From Zychaea mexicana (Eukaryota; Mucoromycota; Mucoromycetes; Mucorales; Lichtheimiaceae): a DNA stretch of 64,000 bases. Position numbers and translations under genes: made by a program. Each line of letters opens with the position of its first letter. The first letter of the stretch is position 1. The notes under the pieces are model-generated. The model did no database searches. It worked only from the letters and a program-made list of their open reading frames with translations, and had not been told where the DNA came from. Location: NCBI RefSeq assembly GCF_025766255.1, contig NW_026516691.1:186001-250000 (forward strand), given 5' to 3'. Positions 22,946-33,636 of this stretch are shown piece after piece.

Positions 22946-25504
22946 CTTTTTTTTACAAGATTCTAGTAGCTAGCTCTCTCTACCCTCTCTCCATCTTTTT
23001 TTTTATCATGTCAGTTTTTTTTTCTATTCATCCAACAGGATCGTCATTTTCATGTATTATCTTTTTATTATCTTTATCTTTATCAGTGCTTATAGATTAT
23101 TCCTTTTTTTATACATATTGCAATCAGTTCAATTAAAAAATGTCAGTGAAAAAGAGGTACGCTTTTTTTGACCGTGTAATTAACGATATCAGTGTGTGAT
23201 AATATCTGATAAAATTCCATCCAAGAAAGTTTTTATCAAAACTGCCATTCGTAGCGAATGGACACTTCCACCCAAAAAAACCTTGGGATCATTTCACCTC
23301 TTTCTCATACACAATGTCTTTTAAGAAACACTATCAATAATGTCAATGCCTGTCACGAACGCCGTAAAGAATTGCCAGAAAGCATCAAGCACGAAAATAT
23401 TGGGCTCTAAAAGGAATATAATAAATTCCTTAGATCAAAGAGGAATACAACTGGCCCGCAATACTGTTTACAACCTTATCAACAAATGGAAAGAAACAGA
23501 CTCTGTGGCAAACAAACCAAGACTAGACGACCGCTCAACGGCTCGAAGAGTGACATAAGTGCACTTTATTGTAATGTATATCGTGAACCCTATTTGCTTT
23601 ATCAGTTCCACTAGGCTAATATTGCAAATGCAGGCCTGTTAATCTCTCGAGATACAGCGATCAGGTACTTATTATTCAATAGGCGGCTTCCACTCGCGTT
23701 TTCCGTCACGTATACCATAACTTAGCTAGGAACAAGTGGTTAAGCGACTGTCATGAGCGAGGGGATGATTGTTTGTTGTATGTATGTTAGGTTCTGACGT
23801 CAGACAAAAGTGAAGGGTCTTCCAGCTAAGGGAGGGTAGGGCAGGGGCCGCGATCCGTGCTCAAAATGAACGGTGAGTGATTGACTTGATACTTGTTTGC
23901 AGTTACACTATATACCAAAGTACAGCTTTCTGATTCTGTTCTTCCTTTCTCTGTTCTTAAAAGCGCGTTATCTTCCGGTACTGCTGTGTGTATGTGTGAA
24001 TGACGATCATCCCTTTTTCTACCCAAGAGCACAGAGCTTTTTTAAGTGCTGACGCGATGCCATCCCCTCGTGGTAGTCTTTGAAAACATTACTGATGTCA
24101 CAGTGGCCAAGAGGTCTGCAATGTTTGTAGCAATAAAATAAGATAATGCTGGTATTTCTCTACTTCATGTAATCATTAAATCAAAGTTGTCCAAAATCTC
24201 GTCTCGTATAATGCTGTCATCTTTTTTGTATTCCTTGATTGTCGTAGTCAATCTTTGAACTTACTTGTCGAACAAGCGCAATTCCGTGCATACCAAAGCG
24301 TCTTCTGCAGGTGCACAGTTAAGCACTGCCTCACATGCTTGAGTTATACATATAAGTGTGCATGTTTGTACTTTGCCGATCTCTATTTGGTCAGGATAGT
24401 AAAACCACGCTGCTTTTGTTGCTCGCATATTTTACGCACCACTCGTTATCTTCGCCTAATTGCCAATCTTGAAGGACGATGTACTCGACATAGCTGACAA
24501 GGTCACGAGGAAAGAGGTTTTTTTTTCGACCTTGGCGTTTATAGCCTTTTGCTGCAGCAATTCGCTAAGCCAGTTGTGCGGTAGTTTTCAAGGTCATCTT
24601 CTTCATACTCTTTGTCAGTCAGGTGGAGGAAGATGGGCAGTTGCGAGTTGTATCCGCATCAACTCAGTCCAAAACCTATACCTTAACCGCTTAACTCTCG
24701 TTGTAACAATTTTCAGTATCGCATAATGTCCACACACGAAATTCTCGAAAGCATAACTGTTGTCATCCTCCATAAAGAGGACAGAGAGCTAGATCTCTGG
24801 GTATTTTCGAAATAGCCATTTGATCCTGTGCATTGTCCACATCAATACGCAAGCACTTTTCTGCTACTGGTTGCTCAACTGCCGTTCGCCGTTTTTGGCC
24901 TTGGGATAATTCAATAATGTTCGCTTGACCACCCGCAGGCCGAACACGGATTTTTATTGCTGCACTTCTCGTTTGCTTCTGTGGTGAAGGCTGCGGCGAA
25001 GGTTCCGACAAAGCTGTAATAAGTTGGAAGCGAAGGCACAGCTTGTACTTGCAAAACGTTGGAGATTTGCGTAGCTACATCAACTAGTTTTTTTCAATTT
25101 GTGTGTTGTACTGCTCTGCTGGAACGTATTCCTCTAAGTTTGCCGTAACTGGTTGCTGAAATCATTACAAAAGGAATTTGAAATGGGATTGTGTCCGGAT
25201 TACAGAGATTGAACAGGTTTGTGCCTTTATATTCATCGGGCACATACCTGTTGCTCAATGCAGAGCTATCAGTTACTGGAAAGCAAGGGTGGGTCTTCCC
25301 AGGAGAAAGGGTGCCATCGACGATGTTAGAATTAATAGTTGAGTTAGCAAATCTGCAAAAGTGAGTCTTGATAGTTGTCATTCATCTAATAGTAGAAAAA
25401 CAGATCGCAGAGGATAGAGAGAGAAATATTTATTGTAGTGGAGGTGGAAGAGGGAGAAAGCACAAAGGAAAGCAGTGTGCATAAATTTAAAGTTTTAAGT
25501 GAAA
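22946..25504. other. 2.5-kb gene-poor region
   Basis: bZIP 3' UTR, then a Tc1/mariner scrap (listed), then AT-rich DNA. Between 24130 and 25381 the minus strand has several protein-like but repeatedly interrupted frames, for example 25094-25381 and 24763-25011. I recognise none, so they may be a decayed gene. The last 100 bp is the ABHD12-like promoter. Confidence 0.45.
23340..23558 (+). pseudogene. Tc1/mariner-type transposase N-terminal fragment
   Basis: A 72-codon frame ends with a helix-turn-helix-like segment: ARNTVYNLINKWKETDSVA then NKPR. Tc1/mariner transposases have the pattern I-S-R-x-T-V-x-x-(I/L)-x-x-(K/R)-(W/Y)-x-x-T-G-S-V-x-x-x-P-R at this place, so the match is specific. After NKPRLDDRSTARRVT the frame stops. 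No DDE catalytic domain follows and no inverted repeats were found. It is a relic of the DNA-binding domain only. Confidence 0.6.
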
Positions 25505-27762
25505 ATGTCCGCGTTTAGCCCAACGCGTGGTTCAGCTTTTTCCTCTTACAACCAAATAGAAATGGGGATTCTGCACAAACTCATTGCAACTTCCCTCGTC
25601 ATTACTGTCGGCTACGGGGTAAAGCAAGAATACGCAATCACAGCCGGAAATAGCGATGATATCCATAACGACATTTTCCTGGTTAACTGATGCTTTCTTT
25701 TCTAATCGACCCAATTGTAGGTAATTGTACTATTGCTATGTTTCCCCGTCCCACAACGACTGTGAGTAATATCATATTAGTATAGTGAGAGCTTTGTACA
25801 AGCGAAGAGTATGATAATCTTAGAGGAGAAAAAAAAATAGAATGATCTATCTTCACTGGGTCAAACTTCCTAATGGTACAAACCTAAAAGTACCTGAGCT
25901 TTACGGCTTTGCTCGTATGTTGCATTTTTTTTTGAGACAAGCATCCAGTAGCATGACTCTAATGGAGCAAAAAAAATCGACTAATACGTACATATTGCCG
26001 TGATAACCCCATAAACAGACAACAAGGTTCGAAATATACATATTACGTCGGCCGATAACGTTACTCTAGGTATTTTACAAATTGTGCAAAAGAGGAAAAA
26101 AGAAGTCGATCATCACTTTTTTTCTTGTTCCTCTTATGATTATTAACAACAAACATGGTATTCCCATCAGGAGCATGGCATATCCTTCCAACATCATACT
26201 ATCAGCGGCATAATCTCCGAGACGACCCAAATTTGCCTAGCGACACAGTCTACGACGCCGCGTTGTCGGATCCTAGTTACGACACTGTCTTGTATCTCCA
26301 TGGCAATGCCTTGCATCGTGCCGCACCGTGGCGTACAGATCTGTACAAGGTATAACAATGCTTGATTTTCCCGCGGTCCTTCTAGCTCAATATATGTGTA
26401 TGCAGATAATGCTGCTGTACTACTTGGCTCACTTTTAGTGCTATCGTCGCCACATTGGGATTTTCTATTCTTAAAATAATAGCGTTTAGGAGATAAGTTT
26501 GACCGATTAAATATTATCGCCATAGACTATCGCGGATTCGGTGATTCTGGTAATGTAAACTGAACGATCACTCAGTGCTGATATTTCGTGAGATCACAAG
26601 GAGCATTGTTACTCTATAAGAAAGTAACACTTTAGTTATTTTACTATAGAGGGCATTCCCTCCGAAGAAGGTTTGAGACTGGATGCGCTTGCGACGGTGG
26701 ACTGGCTATTTCAAAGAAATGGTAATTTTTTCTTCAAAGCTCACTTTTTAATTTTTCCAAATAATGCCAAAGTCTAACCGTGTTAATTTGAAGAATAGTA
26801 TCCCACGATCGCATCTCGCTTATTGGTCATTCACTTGGTAAAGAAGAAAATAAAGGCTTTAAATTCAAAGCGGCAGTCGACTAAACAGATGGGGCTCTGA
26901 TTCCAGGTACTGGGGTTGCAACGACATTGGCTTACGACATGACAAAACGAGGTAAAAAGGCATCACGTTTTTTTATAAACTGCCGAAAACAAAAAAAAAA
27001 TGACACACCGCATCGTTTACCTTATCGGGTTACTGTCTATGTAGACCAACCACCTAATGCGTTGATACTCAAGGCCGCATACAGTTCATTGCCGAACCTC
27101 ATCTTTGAATACAGAATGCTCAAGTATATTGCCGTATTGAGTCCAGTGCGTCTGGTACCTCCTGTACAAAGTAAGCTTCAAAACATCAAAAGAACTGCAC
27201 AGTAGCTTAATAGAGTCCTTTTCTTTTGTGTGCAGAATGGTTACTGAGTCATTTGTTGCATGTCTATGACTCTGTGTCTCGCATTGAGGTTTGTTCTTGC
27301 TTCTGCAATTGAAATTTTGTTGGGGTAACCATTAAGAAGCTGCTATTTATGTGTAAAATAGTATCTGGAATGTCCCATTCTGCTTACATATGGCGCATCG
27401 GACGTGGAGATCCCAGGCCACAATTCACAGTTACTGTTCCACCGGGCTGTATACGGCCAAGGACAAAGGCTGGAATTCGCCAAGGACTGGGTCGATGCAG
27501 ATCCTTCGATAAGCCGACGCATCGTTCCTAACGAGGCGACGGTCTACAAAAAAGATCAGGTTCATCTGGTCAAGTTGCACCACGCGGACCACAATAACGG
27601 TAAGAGTCTAAAAAAGAATGTTTCTCCAATGACAAGTGAATTGATGAATCGATGATTCCACCCACACAAATGGGGGTCTGTTCTTGGCTTTTAGTGGGGT
27701 ACTATGACTACATGTTTCAAGCCATGGCTGATATCACTGGTTGGCACCAAGGCCTATCATGA
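25505..27762 (+). CDS. ABHD12-like alpha/beta-hydrolase (lysophospholipase)
   Basis: Thirteen exons reconstruct to 1167 nt, 388 residues, near the length of human ABHD12. Start is ATG 25505. The N-terminus has one hydrophobic span (LIATSLVITVGYG joined across an intron to VIVLLLCFPVPQ), a probable membrane anchor. The segment NKVRNIHITSADNVTLG continues into AWHILP across an intron that puts the in-frame ATG at 26155 upstream of the real exon start, so that ATG is not the start. Motifs in order: VLYLHGNA (oxyanion region), IIAIDYRGFGDS, SLIGHSLGTGVATT (catalytic Ser, GxSxG split by an intron), GASDVEIP (likely Asp) and LHHADHNN (likely His). The family hydrolyses lysophosphatidylserine or monoacylglycerols at membranes. 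No break is seen. Confidence 0.88.
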
Positions 27763-28226
27763 ATTTGAATTGGGAAACTCTCTCGAATGAATTAAAAAGG
27801 AAGCGGAGTACGCTTTGATACGCTGGGTTTTCAATATAAACTTGGAAGGAGTATCATTGCACGCCTTCAAAAATATACGCGGCTAAACCATTGTTGATTA
27901 TGAATAAAGATGATTGGGCTTGTTCTTGAAGGAAATTCAACTGGCGTTTCCAAATTACACTTGCTGTACGACAGTCTATTGGTAGAGTTTTCAACCTTGA
28001 TTTTTTTTTCTTCTCAGTGCAGATCCGCGCCTTCGCTACTTTTAGGCTCCCAAGAAGGGAGCGAGGGAGAGACAAAAAATCCAACACACATACAAATTTT
28101 TCAGGTCTCTCTCTTTTCCCTCTTTTGCTTTTCTTTATCCCCGTCTCTTTTTCGAGTTGATCGTCGTTAAAGCGCATCTTTTTTCTCTTTTTCTATAAAG
28201 AAGAAAAAAAGCTGACAAAAATTACC
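27763..28226. promoter_or_regulatory. Promoter of the methyltransferase gene
   Basis: 464 bp between two plus-strand genes, with pyrimidine-rich tracts at 28104-28195 typical of leaders here. No gene is seen. Confidence 0.5.
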
Positions 28227-30083
28227 ATGGGCAACGCGCCGTCGCAGCAACCGCAGCTATCCGATGCCGTCGCCTCAACGCTATCGCCTCGCGCACAGCA
28301 ACGATTATCGCATCAGGCACCATACATGAACTTTTTTGAAGTTGCAGCCGTCGCACCCTCCGCACCACCACCTCGACCGAAAAAGAAACCTTCGACCGCT
28401 GGTACTGGATCAATCACTTCGTCTACTGCGGACCGTAGCAGTCGGCAAAACAGCAAATCATCACAGGGCAGTAGTACGAATGGCAGTGTTACTCCCCGCA
28501 GCGGCAGCAATAGCGGCAATGAAAAACAACGACCTTCTTCTCGAACAGTTGCAGCGCGTATGAACTCGCTAGCATCCGAAAGCTCGACGCTCGTGCCACT
28601 CATTACGGATCCCCCGCCTAAACTGGAGTATACAATGCTCGACGGTCGACGATATTTGAATCATTCTGACGCTCGGATTATGTTGCCTATCGACGACGAC
28701 GAGTCGGATCGTATTGTCATTATGGTAATACTCCAATCGCTCTATATATGATGACGATTATCAGGACAAATTAGGGAACTATTGTAAACTAAATCTTTTG
28801 CGTGTTTGTTGATGATAGCACTTTATGCTAAAATACGCATTCAACAGCAGCTTCAAAGCCCCTGTGACAGAGTTACTCAATTGTGCGACATCACGGTCGC
28901 AGGTCCTTGATATTGGCTGTGGACCTGGAACTTGGTAATGATTATTTTTTGGGGAAAGGCTACATGAGAACATCCAAAGGGGAGGAAGGGTATATCTGAG
29001 ATCCTAACATACAAATTGTGTGGTGCGTTGGTATCGTATATAATAGGGTGCTTGAAATGGCTAGCGATTTTCCCGATGCCGGTAAGTTATTATTATCAGA
29101 GATAAAAACAGATCAAATATACAAGAAATGCTTATCTATGTGCTATACACGCATCACTGCTACTATGCAGATTTCCATGGCATCGATCTGTGCCCCATGT
29201 TTCCCAACTCTATCAAACCCAGTAACGCACGCTTCATCCAACACAACATGCTTGACACGCTGCCCTTTGCCGACAATTCGCTCGATTATATCCACATGCG
29301 GGTCATGCTGTGCCACCTCACTCAATCGCAATTGACCCGGCTACTGGCAGAAGTCAATCGTGTCTTGAAGCCTTTGGGCTACATTGAGATTGTCGATATT
29401 GAGTATCGAGTGCAACGACCCGGCCCTATTACTGAACAGTTGCTGAATCAAAGACGTGAGTTTTCGAAAGTTCAATTCCCGCCCCTGACAAACATGATGT
29501 AACTGACCAGGTTTCAACAAATATAGTATCTGAAACAATGCTACACTACGACGTTGATCTTCAACTATGCTATCATTTGTCGACATTACTAATGACGCAG
29601 CAACCGGGCTTTGTGGACGTGCATCAAGACCGTGTGACCATCCCCTTAGGCTGGGGTGAGCAACTGGGACAGATCCACGGACAGACGATGGAAGGCTTCT
29701 ATCAGTCACTGCATCCATCTGTGCGACAGGCTACTACCACTGATGAATATCCTGAAGGTCTGACCGAAGCTGCCATTCAACAAGTCATGATGGAATGTCA
29801 AAAGTATCAGTCCCATTGTCCTTGGTATGCATGCTACGGTCAAAAGCCCGCCAATACATCTGCTACGAATCTAGTGGCAGGTGCCATGCCGCAACCGGAT
29901 GCGACGAGTGGTATCCGACGGTTTTCCTCAGCCAAGAACAACAGTAATTCAAAAAGTAATAGCAATACCAGTGTCAACAAAGGTGCTGCTCTCGCTACAG
30001 CTGGTTCTGGTGTTCCAGCACCTATTGTTGAAGAAGCCGCATGGGAATCCATTGATGATTTTATTGACGGTTATGTCGACTAA
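28227..30083 (+). CDS. SAM-dependent class I methyltransferase with N-myristoylation signal
   Basis: Five exons: 28227-28724, 28819-28934, 29047-29081, 29171-29455 and 29527-30083. They give 496 residues. The N-terminus MGNAPSQQ fits the N-myristoylation consensus (Gly2, Ser6). Residues 10-120 are a Ser/Pro/Arg-rich disordered leader. The Rossmann methyltransferase domain runs from about residue 150: motif I VLDIGCGPGTW (split by introns), the acidic-loop motif FHGIDLCP, then FIQHNMLDTLPFADNSLDYI and a strand-4 region VLKPLGYIEIVDIEY. The layout resembles fungal LaeA/UMTA-type and ubiquinone-type methyltransferases, but substrate is unknown. A Ser/Asn-rich linker precedes the acidic C-terminus (WESIDDFIDGYVD). 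If acylated, it would sit at membranes rather than free in the nucleus. Confidence 0.85.
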
Positions 30084-33000
30084 TTGAAAACTCTCAAGCT
30101 CCTCCTCCTCCTCTACCCACCTTTAAAGAAAAATGTCCTCCATTTTATTTTGTGTAAATTCTATTGTCTTTATTTCCAACCAAATCCTCCACACTCAATT
30201 TTCTCGTCCTGTTATATTCTTTTGTATATAATTTTCTCCCCCCTGTTCATCCGTGTAATCTAATCTATTCGCTTATATTTAATCATGTTATCATTAAAAG
30301 AAAAACTCCATCTTTATCGAATCAAGAAAGATAAGTTGGGACTCATCATTTTAACGTTGTTATCCTCCTGTGACAGGACTATCACAAGAAATTATACAGG
30401 TGTTGGAAGTGTAACGATACCCTTTATGGAAACAAAGGCATACACGAACGACCCGTCTCTTACTTAGTGCAACCCAATTTTTGCGGCAAACGGTTGACCT
30501 TCCAAACATCCAAAAGGTAAATCAAGATATCCTTTTTAAAATTCCAGTGTTATGCTTTTGATTTACTAATGAAAATGGTGACCGGCTTTGGGTTGTATAT
30601 GAGCTGGCAGCTCATATACTAGATTAGAGTTAAGAACCAACTTTCGTCTATTTGTTTTCAGGAGCGGGTATCTGAGGATTGACAAACTTTATCCAAGATG
30701 CCAGAGTGCTGCTCCAACTATATTATAGCGACTAGACAAGGCTTGCTACTATTGCTGTGCTTTTTCGTTGTGCTTTTCGCCCAAAAACGCCTAGTAATGA
30801 TCAGTGAGAAACGGCTTGCTTTGGTAAAGCTCAGGGAATGACCTCCCCCTTCTCTGGCGGGGTAAGCGAAGTGCTGTTTATGAATCGACTTACATTTTAT
30901 GTTTGTGTCATACTGTATATTGTTGTTACGTACACTCGGTTGAACTATAAAACTTTACACACTCCACTGCGGTGAGGACGCTTCAGGACCGGAGGAAGAA
31001 AAGGAAATGTAAGGAAAAACGCAACTGCTTGAGACCATTATTAAGAAGAGACCACAACAGGCGATCTATTTTCATCATGCGCAGACTTTGCTCTTGTAAT
31101 CAAACAGTGAAACGGTCAGGTGTGGTGTGCCTTGTTTACCGGACTCTTGCATTATGTACTCCTAATATGGCTTTCCACGAGAGCTATAAAGATCTCTTGA
31201 AAGCTTGCAGAAAATGGGCGTGGGCAGCTTCAACTCTCGTTTGGCGGAGCGACTGAGATGTCCGTTCTGCAACCAACAGTATAGTAACAGCGACGCACCA
31301 CGTCACGTCACGACGAGCATATGCATTCATTGGCTGTATTAAATCAATTCAGGTCCATACAACAGAAAAGAAGAATCCCTGCGGCGAATCTACGTATCGT
31401 TTGCAATCGTGCAGCATCGAATCACAGGATAAACATACCTGGTATTGAGATATAGCTATACATGGTTATAGCAAGATGGTCAGATTCAAGTACTGTCTTC
31501 CAAGACGGTACAATAACCAAGTATCTCTGAAACAAAAAGGAAACAAGGGTACCATTACAGTATCCTTTCCTTCTCTCTTCGCCAACATCTTTTAAAATAA
31601 TGAAATTGCTAGGACGTACTTGACTTTTACAAGATTTCCATGAGCACACTTATTTCCTCGCACATTTCCTTACCGCAAACTCGCCATTTTCTTCGTCTCC
31701 CTCGCTTTACTATACTCATCTGTCGCTTTCACATTTACTTGCTCGCACGCTTAATTTTTGGAACGTCTGTCTAATTTGAGCTTTAGTCAGATGCAAGCAA
31801 TATTATCATGCCTGTCAGAAGCTCCTACATTGGCGGGCGACTGCAGGCATCTGAAAAGACCGAGACTCATTCAGTAGTTGTAAGCGCTCATGATGGTATT
31901 AAGGAAAAAATTAAACATAATCCTTGTGCTATATGATGAAAAGGCTATCTGCTGTTTTTACAACTACGTATTATGTAGTGAGCAGATCTTCAAATTTTTT
32001 TAATTACGAACACTTTATGTTCAACACAAGGGAGAAAAGTGCTCGCCCGGATTTAAATGTAGCGCAGGGGGCGAAAAGATAGTGAAACAGCCGTGATGAG
32101 TGAGAAAATACTTAGTAGGTTGAAGTGGAAAGATATCTGAAATAGTGACTAGAGTTATATTGAGAGTGCATGAGTTACAGGTGGTGTAGATATCGGAGTT
32201 GGCGTTGTCGTTTGAAAAGAGTTGCAGAAGTAGCATGAAGGAGAAGTGCATAAATCGCTGAATGAAGCATCCCGACGCTGAACATGTCATTAAAAGATAA
32301 CTCTCTACTTTAACACTTTCTGATACCGCATACACATTGCATGAAAATTGTGATACATGCTCGTGTGGTATGGAATCCAACTAGGCATTATTGTCGTTTA
32401 TGTGCTTGTGTTTCTTCTCTTGCTGTCATTGCTGCCTACGTTACACATACAAACTGATCATGATCTTAATTCTTCATGCTGTATTATGCTTGTGTCGCGT
32501 ACACATCGAAGATTGGTAAGTTGTCTTGAGAACTCCGTTAGGATTGATACCACTTTGTGCCTTGACGACGTTTATCGTTGATACAAACGGTGGGCGGTGA
32601 GTCGCTGCTGCTGCTGCTGCTGCCTAATGTGATGAGTTAAGGGTGGAAAAAGTTAGTAAAGGGGTAGAAGAATCAAAAGCGAAAGAAGTCTACGTTGATA
32701 TCATCGAAAGTAGGAGAGGGTATAAGAGATGCACATCTACGTTACCCATGAGAAGAGTCTTTATTGGGCGTAGAAGATGTGGATCAGAGAAGTTGATGAT
32801 AGAAAAGACAACATGGTACATAAAACGAAGTTTACGCACAGTGCTCAAACGACTAAATATCATCTTTTACTGTGAAATGTACGTTCACTGTCTGAGGTCC
32901 TAACAGTCGTCACTTGCACTGACGGTAAATCTATATCAGTGGACTCAGAAGCAAATATTTTTCGTCCCGCGCTTTCATGCATAACAATGGATGCACGTAA

Positions 33001-33636
33001 CTGTTGAGTAATAAAATACCAGTAATCACGGGGTCAACTGATATAATCCAAATAAAAACGTTGTCGATACTCGACCTAGGTTTTTCATACACACACACAC
33101 ACACACACGCGCGCGCGCTCCTCAGCAGCACAACAACAACAATGAGCGAAAATCCATGGTAGTAATAATGTTTCCTCGTAGCTGATATCCGAAACAGGAA
33201 AATGAACTAATGGAGAGCCTGATGAAGCAGATCAGTTTAATAAGTCAGCGCCATATGAACCAGTTTAAAAGGAAAATGAACAATGCTAAATATCCACAAG
33301 CTAAAAAAAAGGAAACTAGTAGTAACCAATATTCGCCGAGATGAACAACCGATAAAGACGGGCTTTGGGATCAAACTGCTTGGGATGTGTGTGGGTGTGG
33401 AGTTTTTGTGGACTCCCTCTTTTAGCTCGATTGAAACGAAAGCATACACTTTAACTCTCTCTCTCTCTCTCTTAAACTTTGTCCTCTATCTCTCTCTCTC
33501 TCTCCTCTCTCACGTTTCCATCTCCACATCACCAACACTTTACTACGCATTCCGCCCCACCCACTCAATCAGCTACTTCACAACACACATACACAACATA
33601 CACTAAACAACCCACAAACGACGATCCGAGCATCTC
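30084..33636. other. 3.5-kb gene-poor region
   Basis: No credible gene on either strand. It includes a perfect 11-bp-arm palindrome at 30595-30619, a GCT microsatellite at 32603-32622 and an AC/GC alternating tract at 33089-33118. The KIN1 promoter and leader follow, with CT runs at 33453-33471 and 33490-33511. The frame at 30972-31256 contains RRDHNRRSIF, faintly like a TnpB/Fanzor C-terminus, too weak to call. Confidence 0.45.
30595..30619. repeat. Perfect inverted repeat, 11-bp arms, 3-bp loop
   Basis: GTATATGAGCT, GGC, AGCTCATATAC. The arms are exact reverse complements. It could form a hairpin or bind a dimeric factor. It lies about 510 bp after the methyltransferase stop. Confidence 0.85.

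Noticed and set aside
24130..25381. Decayed minus-strand gene
   Set aside because: Frames look protein-like, but several stops interrupt them and I recognise no domain, so it is noted only as intergenic content.
26155..26170. ATG 26155 as start of the hydrolase
   Set aside because: Splicing of the exon ending at 26069 to 26171 restores the conserved GAWHILP motif, so this ATG lies in an intron.
30972..31256. Possible second TnpB/Fanzor C-terminus (RRDHNRRSIF)
   Set aside because: Only a short RD-x-N-like string matches. There is no zinc ribbon, no motif I or II and no NAA pattern.
32021..32380. 119-codon minus-strand ORF
   Set aside because: No domain, odd composition, and no splice or promoter context; likely chance.
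33089..33118. Alternating AC/GC tract as Z-DNA regulatory element
   Set aside because: It is a plain dinucleotide microsatellite in a gene desert, with nothing linking it to a gene.
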